Shown here: positions 35,696 to 45,904 of the stretch, one piece after another
Layout of the letters: every line of letters starts with the position of its first letter
How positions within the stretch are numbered: position 1 is the stretch's first letter
Assembly: GCA_029880855.1 (NCBI GenBank)
Contig: JAOUNS010000011.1
Span: 1 to 64,000 of the forward strand
Source of the DNA: Gammaproteobacteria bacterium
Lineage (GTDB): Bacteria > Pseudomonadota > Gammaproteobacteria > UBA6429 > Thiohalophilaceae
Length of the DNA: 64,000 nt
Reading direction: 5' to 3'
Program-made: the position numbers and the translations under genes
The notes under the pieces: generated by a model
The model's input: only the letters and a program-made list of their open reading frames with translations
What the model was told of the DNA's origin: nothing
Database searches by the model: none

Positions 35696-36361
35696 ATGAA
35701 TACGACGAAAGAAATCAAGGTCGCAATCTGCGACGATCATCCTGTTATCCGCTATGGATTGTCACAAATCATCAACAATGAACCGGATATTCACGTTGTT
35801 GTTGAAGCATCAACACCTGAAGAACTAATCAGCAACTTCGAGAAATCAAAACCGGATATCACCATCCTGGACCTGGAATTAAATGATGCCTCAGGTATTG
35901 ATTGCCTGTATGAACTTCGCCAGAGTAATCCGAATGCCAAAGTCATCATCTATACCGCACACGGTGAAAGTGATCAGATTATGGAAGCCATCGACCTGGG
36001 CATTCAGGGTTATTTATTGAAACAATCCGAGTGCTCCGACATCATTAAAAGCATCAGGGTGGTATTCGACGGTGGCACCAGTCTTGAACCCGGCATCGCA
36101 ACCAAGTTGCTGGCCAGGATGCGCGATGATCAGGTCAAGGTTGAAAATGTCCTGAGCAAACGCGAGGTTCAGGTGCTGGATTTGCTGGCCATGGGCAAAA
36201 CCAATCGGGATATCGCTCGCACACTGTTCATCAGCGAGCGCACCGTCAAATTTCATGTCAGCTCCATCCTGGATAAACTACATGTCCGCAACCGGACAGA
36301 AGCTGCGCTCTACGCCAGAAAACAATCCCCGCACGACGAGCATCGTTACAAAGCGGTTTAA
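35696..36361 (+). CDS. NarL/FixJ-type response regulator
   Basis: 221 residues after AAAGAGGAAG. The receiver domain (1-125) has the acidic pair in ICDDHP, acceptor Asp59 (ITILDLEL), the Thr in 'IYTAHG' and Lys109. The C-terminal LuxR-type helix-turn-helix is LSKREVQVLDLLAMGKTNRDIARTLFISERTVKFHVSSI. It controls transcription after phosphorylation. It is divergent from the multicopper oxidase and converges within 6 bp on the hybrid kinase gene, so that kinase is the likely partner and the oxidase promoter a likely target. Both links are inferred from position. Confidence 0.93.
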   Translation: MNTTKEIKVAICDDHPVIRYGLSQIINNEPDIHVVVEASTPEELISNFEKSKPDITILDLELNDASGIDCLYELRQSNPNAKVIIYTAHGESDQIMEAIDLGIQGYLLKQSECSDIIKSIRVVFDGGTSLEPGIATKLLARMRDDQVKVENVLSKREVQVLDLLAMGKTNRDIARTLFISERTVKFHVSSILDKLHVRNRTEAALYARKQSPHDEHRYKAV

Positions 36362-36367
36362 CAATAC

Positions 36368-39175
36368 TTACAGCGGCTCCGTCAGGGGCCGCTGTTCCCT
36401 ATCCAGTTCAAGGATCAGTCGATCAAACTCTTCAATAAAGTGGCTCATGGCTCTTTTGGTCTCGTTATAACTCTGATTTCTGGCCATATTGCTTAATATT
36501 TCACAATACTTCGCCATTCTGCGTGCGCCAATATGCAAACAGCCGGACTTGAATGAGTGGACACTGCGAGCCAGTCCGGTATAGTCGCCGCCTTCCAGTT
36601 GGTCCCTGATTTTATCTATTCGTTCGAAACTGTCATTAATAAAGATTTCCACAATACGATTAAAAAATTCCGGATTACCTGTACTCCGCTTCTTTAAATT
36701 ATCAACCACATTTTTATCCAAAATCGGTGCACTAAACAAACTGACAACTGTAGTCTGGTTTTCAATCTGTTCCTGACGGATATTACCAAAATAAGGCAAC
36801 CAGGCGGCCAGTGTGTCAGACAGGTTTTCCAGCTTGATGGGTTTATGCAAAAACCCGTCAACACCCGTTTCATAACAAAGCTGCTGGCTTTGCAATGAAT
36901 CATCGGAGCTGGTCACGACAATAACAGGTTGTCTGCCTTTTAATTTCATATTCCTGACCTTTGCTGTCACAGTATGGCCATCCATATCCGGCAATCGATA
37001 ATCAAGCAGAATTAATTCAAAGGTTTCCTCCATCAGCGCATCAAAAACACCGGCGCCATTTTCAACAGCCCTGGCGCGTATGTTGAGTTCTCCGAGCATC
37101 TCCAGTAACAACTCGCGGTTAACCGGGTTATCTTCCACCACAAGCACACGGCAGGCATCCTTGGGGAGGTTGGCAAAATAGCGTAAATCGCCGGGTATTT
37201 TTTTCAAATCCGGCACCAGAAATTTATCGTAGTTGAGTCTGGCGTTGCCAAAGACATTATATAAAAGTTTTTTCAGTTTACCGGCCAGAACGGGTTTGTT
37301 AATACAAACGGTGTTTCTGATGCCGCTGACCAGCCCTTCCTGCAAGTTGTGCGAAATCGGCACCATAAGCACAATCAGCGAATTGTTGAATGCAGCATGC
37401 TTGCGGATTTTTCTCGCCAACTCAATGCCGCAACCATCATCAAGCACGGCATCAAGAATAAATAAATTATAGGGTTTTATATTTATGAATGACTTTTCGA
37501 TATAGATATCTGAAATCGCTCTGGAAGCAGCCAAATCACATTCAATACCCCAACACGAGAGGAGATTCTCAACACTTTGTCCTTTTTGGCGATGAGGTAT
37601 CAGAGCCAGACATCTGACACCATTGAATAGGATTGTATTTTCTGTGTTTTCGACAACACTTTCCGTGTGCAACGGCAGTTTAAACCAAAATGTTGCCCCC
37701 TGCCCTTCTGCACTGTCCACACCTATTACACCGTTCATGGCTTCGATCAAGCGTTTGGTAATGGCCAGCCCCAAACCGGTATGGTCACTACCGGTCTTTG
37801 AACTTTTGTCTAAATGACAATAGGCGGCAAAAATCCTGCCCTGATCTTCCTTGTTTATACCTATACCGGTATCTATTACCTCAAAGCGATAATGATGTGC
37901 GCCAAAGCTGCCTTTAACATGTTTTACGTGGATTTTAATATATCCCTGATCGGTATATTTGATCGCATTGCCGATTAGATTTAACAGAATCTGGCGCAAT
38001 CTGGACGGATCACCCACGACAATGTTTTCAAGTTCCGGGGTAAAATCGCAAAACAATTCCAGTCCCTTGCGATAAGCCCGATTACCCATCACCTCAAGGA
38101 CATTTTCGATCACTTCGCTGATCGTGTATGGTTGCTCCTTGATTTCAAGATAACCGGTCTCAAGTCGTCCGATAGTGAGTATTTCATCCGTAATATCCAG
38201 CAGGATGTTGCCACTGCTTTGGATAGCATTGATATAGCCGCGTTGTTTATCTGACAAATTGGTCCGCATAATCAAATCTGTCAGGCCAATAACAGCATTC
38301 ATCGGGGTGCGTAAATCATGGCTGATTCTTGCTATAAATGCCGAACGCTCTGCCGAGATTTTTTCCGTTCTTTCCTGTGTAGCGGTCACCTCTTTGGTCA
38401 GATGCACCAGTTCACGGTTTTTATTTTTGATCATTTGCAGGTATTTTTCGCGGTCAATTTCCCGTCTGATTGTTATTCTTTCATTACGCCAGATCAAATG
38501 ACCGATAAGCAGGAATAGCACAACACCGGTCAAAAACAGAGTCATCCAGGAAAAAATAATATTTCGATTATATTCATTAACAATATTTGAAACATCGTAA
38601 TATATTTCAACAACCCCGGCGACACTCTCCTTGTCAGGCATATAGGCAGGCATGTAGATGGAAATAATATATTTATTGAAATATATTCGCTCGCCGGCAT
38701 CAAATTCTTTTCTGAAACGGTAACTGGAAAAGGGAACATTGCTTTTAATCACATCCAGCGCGGCAAGATTGATCTTGTTCTCTACGCGCAAATCGTCACC
38801 GTCGCCATAAATAATATCTTTTTTGTTACTGGAATAACGCATACGCCCGATTGTATCAAACAATTTCAGTTTTAATGCAGGCGTACCTTCCAGAATACTG
38901 TCGATATCACGGGAAATATGTTTATAATTCGCCCTGTTTAGTACATCGGCAAAAACCCGGCTGTTTTCCTGTCGATATTTATTCCAGATCTTTCTGCTGA
39001 TGGTCAGCGTCAATGCCAACCCCTGCTCATAAATCTGTTGCTTCAACATCATTTCTGATGTATGCATTTGGACCCTGGCAATAAAAAACATGGCAATGCC
39101 CAAAAAAATAGCAACGCCCGCCAACAGAACACCGAGTCGTTTATACAGCGGATTTCCAAAAAAACTCATCATCAT
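36368..39175 (-). CDS. BarA-like hybrid histidine kinase with HPt domain
   Basis: 935 residues: transmembrane helix at about 15-35, a periplasmic sensor region to about 205, a second helix at 208-228, then HisKA ([16 protein letters not shown], His286), ATPase ([33 protein letters not shown]), a degenerate receiver (Asp575 in [10 protein letters not shown]), a full receiver ([14 protein letters not shown], Asp725) and HPt ([14 protein letters not shown], His873). This is the BarA/ArcB-type phosphorelay layout. Its start overlaps the gspD stop (ATGA), so it is translationally coupled to the secretion operon. The convergent NarL-type regulator is a natural phosphate acceptor. Confidence 0.92.
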   Translation of the reverse strand: MMMSFFGNPLYKRLGVLLAGVAIFLGIAMFFIARVQMHTSEMMLKQQIYEQGLALTLTISRKIWNKYRQENSRVFADVLNRANYKHISRDIDSILEGTPALKLKLFDTIGRMRYSSNKKDIIYGDGDDLRVENKINLAALDVIKSNVPFSSYRFRKEFDAGERIYFNKYIISIYMPAYMPDKESVAGVVEIYYDVSNIVNEYNRNIIFSWMTLFLTGVVLFLLIGHLIWRNERITIRREIDREKYLQMIKNKNRELVHLTKEVTATQERTEKISAERSAFIARISHDLRTPMNAVIGLTDLIMRTNLSDKQRGYINAIQSSGNILLDITDEILTIGRLETGYLEIKEQPYTISEVIENVLEVMGNRAYRKGLELFCDFTPELENIVVGDPSRLRQILLNLIGNAIKYTDQGYIKIHVKHVKGSFGAHHYRFEVIDTGIGINKEDQGRIFAAYCHLDKSSKTGSDHTGLGLAITKRLIEAMNGVIGVDSAEGQGATFWFKLPLHTESVVENTENTILFNGVRCLALIPHRQKGQSVENLLSCWGIECDLAASRAISDIYIEKSFINIKPYNLFILDAVLDDGCGIELARKIRKHAAFNNSLIVLMVPISHNLQEGLVSGIRNTVCINKPVLAGKLKKLLYNVFGNARLNYDKFLVPDLKKIPGDLRYFANLPKDACRVLVVEDNPVNRELLLEMLGELNIRARAVENGAGVFDALMEETFELILLDYRLPDMDGHTVTAKVRNMKLKGRQPVIVVTSSDDSLQSQQLCYETGVDGFLHKPIKLENLSDTLAAWLPYFGNIRQEQIENQTTVVSLFSAPILDKNVVDNLKKRSTGNPEFFNRIVEIFINDSFERIDKIRDQLEGGDYTGLARSVHSFKSGCLHIGARRMAKYCEILSNMARNQSYNETKRAMSHFIEEFDRLILELDREQRPLTEPL

Positions 39176-41235
39176 TTTCCATTAAACAAATTCTGGAACT
39201 TTTCCTTGTATTCTTTCAGAACACGATTATTTTCTTCACTGTTTCTGATGACTTTTGGCGTGAGCACAATAATAAGTTCGGTGCGCTGTTCTGTTGTTAT
39301 CGTTTTACCGAACAATGATCCAAACAGGGGAATATCTTTAAATCCAGGCACACCGCTGTTGGTTTCTGCCTTGTTGGAGCGAATCAGACCACCCAAAACA
39401 ATAGTCTCTCCATCCGCTACTGAGACTGCACTTTTGAGACTGCGACGGAGAAATGCCCGCTGTCCGGTGGCATCATCGATATCACCGATGTCGGTCACTT
39501 CCTGTGAGATATCCACGTTCACCGTCCCGCTGGTGTTCACTGTCGGTTTGATTTCAAGAATGACACCGGTATCCTTGAACTGAACCGATGTAGCAATAAA
39601 TTTTCCATCCGTTCCGACGATTGCAGTATTAATAGGTTGTTGATCACCAACCCGTATAGATGCCTTCTCGTTGTTTTTCACCAGGATACTGGGCGATGAC
39701 AGTACATTCACCTTACCCTCTGATGCCAACATACCGATCAGGCCGGAGACATTGCCGGTCTGTTTAACTGCAGAATAACTGAATGTTTGTGGGAAGTTGA
39801 GATTATCTCCGACAGTTGTTTGAGTATTGAATTTTCCGGAATCATTGAAAAACCATTGCATACCGTAACTCAAATCATCAGACAACCGTATATCCATGAT
39901 CGACACTTCGATAAGTACTTGTAACGGCGGAATATCCAGCAATTCCAGTGCCTCTTCAATCCTGGCAAATTCACCGGGCGTAGACATGATCAACAGCGAG
40001 TTTGAATCACCGGCCGGAATTATTCTGACATTGCTCACTGCCGTTTTTTGAGGCTCCGCCTGTTGCACAGCTGTCGGTGGGTTTTGCTGTGCAGTTGCCG
40101 TGTTTTGCACCAGATTCAGTGTCACAGGTTGTGCTCCGGGCGCCAGAGTCTCAACCTTGTCAGTGGCGGGACCGCCGGTTTTTCCGGAGAAGAGTTCCAT
40201 TAATGTCGCCGCCAGTGCTTCCGCATTGGAATGACGAACCTGATAAACGTACAACCTGTTTCCCTCACCAACTTCCGGAATATCAAGTTTATTGATCCAT
40301 TCCTTCACTTTTGCTACGTACTCGGTGTTTTTACCGATAATCATAATTGAGTTTAATCGGTCAATGGATTCAAACGAGACCACACCCTGCATTTTTGCAG
40401 CGGCACTGTCTGTTTTAAACATTTTGTGAAGATCATCCACAATATCCTTTACCTTTGAATAGCGTATTCTGACCAAACCGACACTGGTTCCCTTCATCCA
40501 GTCAGTATCAAACAGGGCAATTGTATCCAGGATATTGTTCACTTCCGAACCGGTGCCGCCGACAATCAGAATATTGCGTTTTTCATCAAGACGGATAATG
40601 GTATTCTTGTTTGTGACAGACTCCAGTATTTTTACCATTTCCGATGCCGCGATATAATCCAGCTCCACCACTCGGAAACCGTAACCCATCTGATTCCGGG
40701 ATTCATCATCGGCCAGCCCCACCATACCGGATACCGGTTTGTTTTTCGGCAAAATGCGGTAATGGCCGTCATGGCGCACGATGCGTGCGCCGTGTACATC
40801 AAGAATATTTTCCAGAATATAAAATGCAGCGTTCTTGTTTACGTTTTTAACCGTCCGCAGATTAACCATACCTTTGACAGCCGGATCGATCAGGTAATTA
40901 TCCTTGAGAATTTTACCAATAATGATGGATACAACTTCACTGATCTCGGCATTTTCAAAATTAAGGGTAATGCCTTCGCCTTTGCTGTCTGCTTCGACAC
41001 GGCGACGGAATTTCTTTACATTCAGATAATTTCCGTCACCCTTGTTGATAAATTCAAAATTCCCGCTGACCTCAGGATGCTCGCTCACAAATTTCTTTTT
41101 CTTGACCAGCGCGCCGGTTTTATCATAGTACTCGACCGTGACCTCTTTCTGTTCCTGCACGGGCTTTACAGAGCAGGCGGAGACCAGTCCGGCCATAACC
41201 GAAATGAGCAGAATTCTATAGTACAGCTTTTTCAT
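39172..41235 (-). CDS. gspD: Type II secretion secretin, lipoprotein form
   Basis: 687 residues from the ATG at 41235. The signal ends in a lipobox (VSAC), so the mature N-terminal Cys should be lipidated, with Ser at the next position favouring outer-membrane sorting. N0/N1-N3 domains (ITLNFENAEISEVVSIIIGKIL; YGFRVVELDYIAASEMVKIL; RLYVYQVRHSNAEALAATL) precede the secretin core (SILVKNNEKASIRVGDQQP; ETIVLGGLIRS; VPGFKDIPLFGSLFG). Most GspD proteins need a separate pilotin; a lipidated secretin is known for HxcQ of Pseudomonas, which pilots itself. No pilotin gene is visible here, in agreement. Confidence 0.93.
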   Translation of the reverse strand: MKKLYYRILLISVMAGLVSACSVKPVQEQKEVTVEYYDKTGALVKKKKFVSEHPEVSGNFEFINKGDGNYLNVKKFRRRVEADSKGEGITLNFENAEISEVVSIIIGKILKDNYLIDPAVKGMVNLRTVKNVNKNAAFYILENILDVHGARIVRHDGHYRILPKNKPVSGMVGLADDESRNQMGYGFRVVELDYIAASEMVKILESVTNKNTIIRLDEKRNILIVGGTGSEVNNILDTIALFDTDWMKGTSVGLVRIRYSKVKDIVDDLHKMFKTDSAAAKMQGVVSFESIDRLNSIMIIGKNTEYVAKVKEWINKLDIPEVGEGNRLYVYQVRHSNAEALAATLMELFSGKTGGPATDKVETLAPGAQPVTLNLVQNTATAQQNPPTAVQQAEPQKTAVSNVRIIPAGDSNSLLIMSTPGEFARIEEALELLDIPPLQVLIEVSIMDIRLSDDLSYGMQWFFNDSGKFNTQTTVGDNLNFPQTFSYSAVKQTGNVSGLIGMLASEGKVNVLSSPSILVKNNEKASIRVGDQQPINTAIVGTDGKFIATSVQFKDTGVILEIKPTVNTSGTVNVDISQEVTDIGDIDDATGQRAFLRRSLKSAVSVADGETIVLGGLIRSNKAETNSGVPGFKDIPLFGSLFGKTITTEQRTELIIVLTPKVIRNSEENNRVLKEYKEKFQNLFNGK

Positions 41236-41254
41236 TTTCTTTCCTGTCACCAGA

Positions 41255-41716
41255 TCATTTTTGATCTGCTTTGATCAATAGTTCATGGACGTTTCCACCT
41301 GATTCCAGCATTACTCTGTCATTCTGGATCGTACCGACTGTCCAGTTGTTAACGATCTCACCTTCATTTACCACGATCGATTTGTTTTGCGAAACATCGA
41401 CAATCACCGCGAATTTCTGCTCCGGCGTAATTGTGATACCGCGCAGATCAAGCATCAGACCGGGTGACTTAATTGCCGTGTTTGTTGGTTCCGCCGCCGT
41501 TTTTTCCGATGGGTAAAAAATATTATTTTCGACGACATTTTGATATTTCACCGGGCTGGTCTTTGGGAAGAATTTTTCCAGCATGCCGGCAGACTTGTAC
41601 GTCACGGCTTGCGCAGATTGTGTGCCGTTAGTAAAAAAGATGCTGTAATCGAGCATGCTGCCGGCAAGACACAAAAGCACAGGTAATGGCAAACTCCAAA
41701 GCATTTTATTTGACAT
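41255..41716 (-). CDS. gspC: GspC-like inner-membrane component without PDZ domain
   Basis: 153 residues: one hydrophobic helix (about 8-27), then a periplasmic domain with NNIFYP, 'LMLDLRGITITPEQKFAVIVD' and 'VVNEGEIVNNWTVGTIQNDRVMLESGG', the homology-region pattern that binds the secretin N0 domain. The usual C-terminal PDZ or coiled-coil is absent, giving a short GspC as in Hxc-type systems. It lies directly before gspD and overlaps gspM by 11 bp. The name rests on position and the HR-like domain; PilP-like is the alternative. Confidence 0.7.
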   Translation of the reverse strand: MSNKMLWSLPLPVLLCLAGSMLDYSIFFTNGTQSAQAVTYKSAGMLEKFFPKTSPVKYQNVVENNIFYPSEKTAAEPTNTAIKSPGLMLDLRGITITPEQKFAVIVDVSQNKSIVVNEGEIVNNWTVGTIQNDRVMLESGGNVHELLIKADQK

Positions 41717-42260
41717 ACGCGGTAACCTCGAAGGATGCAGTTAACATATTCTTGCTTGCCGAATGACGGTAGGCGGCCTGAGTACCTGACAAATTGACAT
41801 TAGCCACAATCATTACCGGCATGGAATTTTCTATCTCGTGAAATATTTTATAGGTCGATTCTACGCTGCCTGTCATGGCTACATGTAACGTGATTGACCC
41901 TGTTTTTTCTTCAGATTCTTTTTTAATTGACGATTGAGTCAAAACACTGCCGTGTTTTTCAACCAGACGTCTGACCATGCCCTGTAAGCGCGCACCGGCA
42001 ATCACACCGTTGCCCTTGTTAATATATATGGCATCCAGACTGCGATTATTCATAATCGAACGGTATTGGCCGGCGATTTTATCTTTGCTTTGTTCCAGAT
42101 TTTGCAATGTCGAAAGTTTACGCTGCAAGCGTTCAATATCCCGGTATTTTTCCATTATACTGGAATGATATGGCAACACGACTATCAGCCACACAAACAT
42201 AATAACCAGCAAAAGTATGCCGATTGCCACCGGTTTGCTGTAACGTTCAATTTTTTCCAT
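41706..42260 (-). CDS. gspM: Type II secretion protein M-like (PilO-type)
   Basis: 184 residues: short cytoplasmic start, membrane helix (IGILLLVIMFVWLIVVL), coiled-coil (MEKYRDIERLQRKLSTLQNLEQ), then a ferredoxin-like periplasmic domain. This is the GspM/PilO layout that pairs with GspL in the inner-membrane platform. It overlaps gspL by 14 bp and the next gene by 11 bp. Sequence motifs are weak in this family, so order and topology carry the assignment. Confidence 0.75.
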   Translation of the reverse strand: MEKIERYSKPVAIGILLLVIMFVWLIVVLPYHSSIMEKYRDIERLQRKLSTLQNLEQSKDKIAGQYRSIMNNRSLDAIYINKGNGVIAGARLQGMVRRLVEKHGSVLTQSSIKKESEEKTGSITLHVAMTGSVESTYKIFHEIENSMPVMIVANVNLSGTQAAYRHSASKNMLTASFEVTAYVK

Positions 42261-43257
42261 TTTGTTTCACCATAAACGTGACCAGCATGGATTCAAATTT
42301 TCCCTGTTCCAGACTCTTTACCGGTGCATCAATACTGATTTTGTAAAACAGTGCATTTTTTTCCAGCGCCTTGACGACTTTTTCGACGGAAACAGCCTTG
42401 CCTTCAATAGTCACCCGATCACCGTGCATTCTAATGGAAGACAACATACCATTCCCTGTCATTACTTCCGTAATTGCCGACCAGATGCGATTGAATTGCG
42501 GTTTGTTATTCTTTTCCTCTGTAACCCTGTGCAAGTTCTGTTCAATCTCCAGGATCTTGTTTCGCAAAGCGATGGTATCCTTCACTCTGGTGGTGAGATC
42601 GCCAATCCCGGCGTTAACCTGTTGCCGGTAAAGATCCAGTTTATACAACGGAATATAGGCTGCCGGCAGCAGCAGACCGGGCAGCAATATCGTGACCGGC
42701 CAATTGGAGCGGTTTTTATCCACCCTGGCTGTGCGTCCGGCAGCCGTGTTACCAGGACGCAGCGTGAAGCTGTCCCCATTAGCCGTAATCTGCAATTCCA
42801 CCGGCCGTAACGAATACTGCTCTTCAATTGTACGCAATACCGGGGCAAGCAATGATTTTCGGATTGCACGAATTTTTATCTCGATACTGTCATGGTCGGC
42901 AGCAGGCAAAACTTCGTGCACACACATGACGTCCTTGAACGGTATGGGAAAATACTTTTCGAATTCGAATTCAATTACCCGCCCGGCCTCGCCGGCTGCC
43001 GTACCGGGCAATCTGATTACCCGCTGCATGATATTAATTTCAGGTATCTCAATCTTAATCAGCCGCTTGTTTGTTTTTCCCGAGTCAAATTCCGCTGCCA
43101 AATGTACCTCACCTGCACTATCCAGCCTGAATTCCGCAATCTCGCTTTTGCCAAAAGAGAGCGTTGCTGAAAATATCTGCTGCAGTTCAGACAACCACCA
43201 GGTAAAGAATGAACCGATTGCTGATTTATACATAATGGCCTGTTGTGGATTAATCAT
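42247..43257 (-). CDS. gspL: Type II secretion protein L-like
   Basis: About 336 residues from the ATG at 43257, which overlaps the gspK stop (ATGA); an in-frame start six codons upstream is less likely. The N-terminal part is actin-like ('IIRLPGTAAGEAGRVIEFEFEKYFPIP' region, as in GspL/PilM). A membrane helix (VTILLPGLLLPAAYIPLY) and a PilN-like periplasmic domain (VTGNGMLSSIRMHGDRVTIEGKA) follow. GspL links the ATPase GspE to the membrane platform. Confidence 0.78.
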   Translation of the reverse strand: MINPQQAIMYKSAIGSFFTWWLSELQQIFSATLSFGKSEIAEFRLDSAGEVHLAAEFDSGKTNKRLIKIEIPEINIMQRVIRLPGTAAGEAGRVIEFEFEKYFPIPFKDVMCVHEVLPAADHDSIEIKIRAIRKSLLAPVLRTIEEQYSLRPVELQITANGDSFTLRPGNTAAGRTARVDKNRSNWPVTILLPGLLLPAAYIPLYKLDLYRQQVNAGIGDLTTRVKDTIALRNKILEIEQNLHRVTEEKNNKPQFNRIWSAITEVMTGNGMLSSIRMHGDRVTIEGKAVSVEKVVKALEKNALFYKISIDAPVKSLEQGKFESMLVTFMVKQNGKN

Positions 43258-44006
43258 ACTTCGCCCCGCGACCACTTCAGCACCCGGTATGGTTTATACG
43301 GCTGATTGGTAAGCTGGATCACCGCATCTATCGCGACGGCTTTATCGGCGTTACGATCCCGCGCAACAGATCGAATCCGATAGATATTTTGCAGGCGATC
43401 CGAATACAGGCTGAATATATCCGCGAATAACGGAAATATTTCCGCATCCACACCGGCCACCAGTCGCAGTTCTTCCAGATCGCTGTACATGGCATCTTTC
43501 GCGCCATATTTGTATCCCGCTGCGTTATAATCGGCATCCTCCATACCACCGGGTTGACGCAATTTGTCGCTGTCACGCCAGTCCACAATACGGGCGGCCA
43601 GTGTCGCCGCCTGATTCTGTTCTATGCCGCTGAATTCAAGCACAGTTCTGATTTGCGCCACCGAGGCGGTGTTAACCGAGACTTTGTCTGATTCCGCTTT
43701 TATGCTCACTGTGACTTGCACATCTTCCAGCACGAAGCTGTGCCCGGTTGCCTTTTTATTAGTATGTTGTAAGTATCCATCAGTGGTACTTCCCAATAAC
43801 TGCTGCAGAGTAATATAGATTCCGGAGCGGGCGGCATATTTCAGCACTACCGCATCCTGTGTATTTTTCACTGCCGCAACAGCCATCCTTGTATTCGCGG
43901 CATAACTGCCGGCCACCACCAAACAGATCACAATCACCCACAGGACGACCGGCAGGATTGCGCCCCGTTGGCGGGATATTTTGTACTGTTTCACCCTTTG
44001 TTTCAT
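43254..44006 (-). CDS. gspK: Type II secretion minor pseudopilin K
   Basis: 250 residues. The N-terminus (RQRGAILPVVLWVIVICLVVAGSYA) is the GspK form of the prepilin signal, in which the +5 Glu is normally absent. 'VSVNTASVAQIRTVLEFSGIEQNQAATLAARIVDWRDSD' and 'DAMYSDLEELRLVAGV' match the helix-hairpin-helix-like inserted domain of GspK. It caps the pseudopilus with GspI and GspJ. It overlaps gspJ (ATGA) and gspL. Confidence 0.9.
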   Translation of the reverse strand: MKQRVKQYKISRQRGAILPVVLWVIVICLVVAGSYAANTRMAVAAVKNTQDAVVLKYAARSGIYITLQQLLGSTTDGYLQHTNKKATGHSFVLEDVQVTVSIKAESDKVSVNTASVAQIRTVLEFSGIEQNQAATLAARIVDWRDSDKLRQPGGMEDADYNAAGYKYGAKDAMYSDLEELRLVAGVDAEIFPLFADIFSLYSDRLQNIYRIRSVARDRNADKAVAIDAVIQLTNQPYKPYRVLKWSRGEV

Positions 44007-44614
44007 ACGCCGGCCGTTTCCACATAGATAATTGATTCACCCACACTGCCGTCGGTTAGTGTGTACCGATATTTGATCAGTTTCGGCAGGCTGTTGCTCG
44101 CTTGCCAATCGTCATACCAGCGTTCCTGTCCGCTGTCCCTGCTGCCAAAATACCAAAACCGGAGCATACTGACACCGCTCATTATTTCTGTCATGCGGGT
44201 ATTGTGAGGTGCATCAAAACCACCGTTTTCCGGGTGGTAAAGACCATAGCGCAGCTCAATCCGCTTGTGTTGCTTATGCGCACTAACCAGACAGGTATAA
44301 AGTCCGCCTTGTCGTGTATTTTCAAAACGACTGATAAATTTTATCGAGTCACTCAAACCCTGGAAGGCCAACAGGTTTTGACCGTTTTTTTCATAGCCCA
44401 GTCTCTCCAGAGCAGACAATTTTGTTCTGAGCATACTGCCGGCCTGATAACGCTCCATGGCACGGGCGGTCTTTTCCTCACCCTTGTGCCACTGTTGCAC
44501 ATCAAAACCGATCCCTTGATAACCGATAATGGTAATCATGGACAACAGCAACAGCGCCACCATCATTTCGACCAGCGTGAACCCCTGTTGGCTGATATTT
44601 TGGGCAGCGATCAT
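44003..44614 (-). CDS. gspJ: Type II secretion minor pseudopilin J
   Basis: 203 residues with a prepilin leader and QGFTLVEMMVALLLLSMI, cleaved after Gly with Glu at +5. The remainder contains the GspJ-type 'RAMERYQAGSMLRTKLSALERLGYEKNGQNLLAFQGLSDSIKFIS' region and a Trp/Arg-rich beta part. Lies between gspI (4 bp gap) and gspK (ATGA overlap). Confidence 0.9.
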   Translation of the reverse strand: MIAAQNISQQGFTLVEMMVALLLLSMITIIGYQGIGFDVQQWHKGEEKTARAMERYQAGSMLRTKLSALERLGYEKNGQNLLAFQGLSDSIKFISRFENTRQGGLYTCLVSAHKQHKRIELRYGLYHPENGGFDAPHNTRMTEIMSGVSMLRFWYFGSRDSGQERWYDDWQASNSLPKLIKYRYTLTDGSVGESIIYVETAGV

Positions 44615-44618
44615 CGGA

Positions 44619-45011
44619 CTATTTACCCGGCACTACAGTTGTCAACTGCATAAGCGATTTGTTTTCTTTACCATGCAGGATTTCCAGATGAATCTTCCAT
44701 AACGGCAATGCGCCATTGTCGTGCTTGCCGGACACTGCCGGGTATGGTTCGACGGCAGCCACCCAGTGATAGCCTTGCGATAACTCAGCGGTATACTTGT
44801 CGACAGGTGTGCCCGTCATCAACCTCGCATTCACATCCGCCAGTGCAGTTTCAGTCATCTCCAGCAAGGTCAGTTTTTTTGACAGTTTGTCAACACGCAG
44901 CGAGTTCTGCGTAACAACACCGACACTGACGATGGTGACTATGGACAGCATAGTAAAGGCAATCACTGCCTCAATAACGGTAAAACCCTGTTGTCTGCCT
45001 GTTAATCTCAT
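44619..45011 (-). CDS. gspI: Type II secretion minor pseudopilin I
   Basis: 130 residues starting MRLTGRQQGFTVIEAVIAFTMLS: prepilin cleavage before Phe, Glu at +5. Typical GspI length. The start overlaps the gspH stop (ATGA). Confidence 0.9.
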   Translation of the reverse strand: MRLTGRQQGFTVIEAVIAFTMLSIVTIVSVGVVTQNSLRVDKLSKKLTLLEMTETALADVNARLMTGTPVDKYTAELSQGYHWVAAVEPYPAVSGKHDNGALPLWKIHLEILHGKENKSLMQLTTVVPGK

Positions 45012-45445
45012 TTTCTTGCCAGTTGTATCTTGCCGTTAAACCACCCCGCAGTCACAGTCATGACTGTATTGCCCTTGCTCATGGCGACGATCCCGCCGCT
45101 GCTGGAACCATCCGGATAAAAAATGATTCTGCCCTGTTGCACTGTTATATCCGCCATATCCAAAGTCAGACTCAAGTCTATATCGCCCGGCAAGGTTATC
45201 TTTTCTGTCCTGTCTGCCACCCGGTAGTGCCGACCGTTAAAATCAAACTCGATCGGTTGTTTTTTGCCTTTGCTTATCGCCAGACTTCTGGCATAACGCA
45301 TGTCAGCCGCCAGTTTTCTCGCCACAACATTGATATCATCCTTGCGCCCGCCCTTGTAGGCAGGCCCTGCCAGCGTCAGAACCAACGACAGGATCATGAT
45401 CACTGTCAGTAATTCGATTAACGTGAACCCGTTCCGGCTGTACAT
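45008..45445 (-). CDS. gspH: Type II secretion minor pseudopilin H
   Basis: 145 residues starting MYSRNGFTLIELLTVIMILSLV; 'RKLAADMRYARSLAISKGKKQPIEFD' and 'GRIIFYPDGSSSGGIV' are characteristic GspH blocks. Twelve bp after gspG. Confidence 0.92.
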   Translation of the reverse strand: MYSRNGFTLIELLTVIMILSLVLTLAGPAYKGGRKDDINVVARKLAADMRYARSLAISKGKKQPIEFDFNGRHYRVADRTEKITLPGDIDLSLTLDMADITVQQGRIIFYPDGSSSGGIVAMSKGNTVMTVTAGWFNGKIQLARK

Positions 45446-45457
45446 GTTTGTCTTTGG

Positions 45458-45901
45458 CTAACCCCAGATGCTCAGGTCACTGTTTTCCTTGTCACCACCC
45501 GGTTTCCCGTCCTGACCCAGTGTATGCAGGTCATATTCATTTTTTTGTCCGGGTATGGAGTAGATGTAGTCTCGTCCCCAGGGATCTTTCGGCAGTTTGT
45601 TTTTACGCAAATAGGGTCCGTTCCAGCCCGGAATAGTACCCGATGATTCAATCAGTACCTGCAAGCCTTCATTACTGTTTGGATAGCGGCCGACGTCCAG
45701 CTTAAACAGATCCAGGCCGGCGGCCAGATCTTCCAGTTGTACCCTGGCTACTTCGGTTCTGGATGAACCGGCATATTTCATCACCCTCGGTCCGACCAAC
45801 CCGGCCAGCATACCGAGGATAACCAGCACCACCAGCAATTCGATCAGGGTAAACCCTGTCACACGACTAAATTGATTGCGAATATTCATTTGATTCCCCA
45901 T
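45458..45901 (-). CDS. gspG: Type II secretion major pseudopilin G
   Basis: 147 residues. The prepilin motif TGFTLIELLVVLVILGML is followed by the invariant GspG core: VGPRVMKYAGSS, LDLFKLDVGRYPNSNEGLQVL, PKDPWGRDYIY and the C-terminal YDLHTLGQDGKPGGD calcium-binding loop. It builds the pseudopilus. A second in-frame ATG (45889), closer to a GGGGA site, is a possible start; both give short leaders. Confidence 0.96.
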   Translation of the reverse strand: MGNQMNIRNQFSRVTGFTLIELLVVLVILGMLAGLVGPRVMKYAGSSRTEVARVQLEDLAAGLDLFKLDVGRYPNSNEGLQVLIESSGTIPGWNGPYLRKNKLPKDPWGRDYIYSIPGQKNEYDLHTLGQDGKPGGDKENSDLSIWG

Positions 45902-45904
45902 TGC

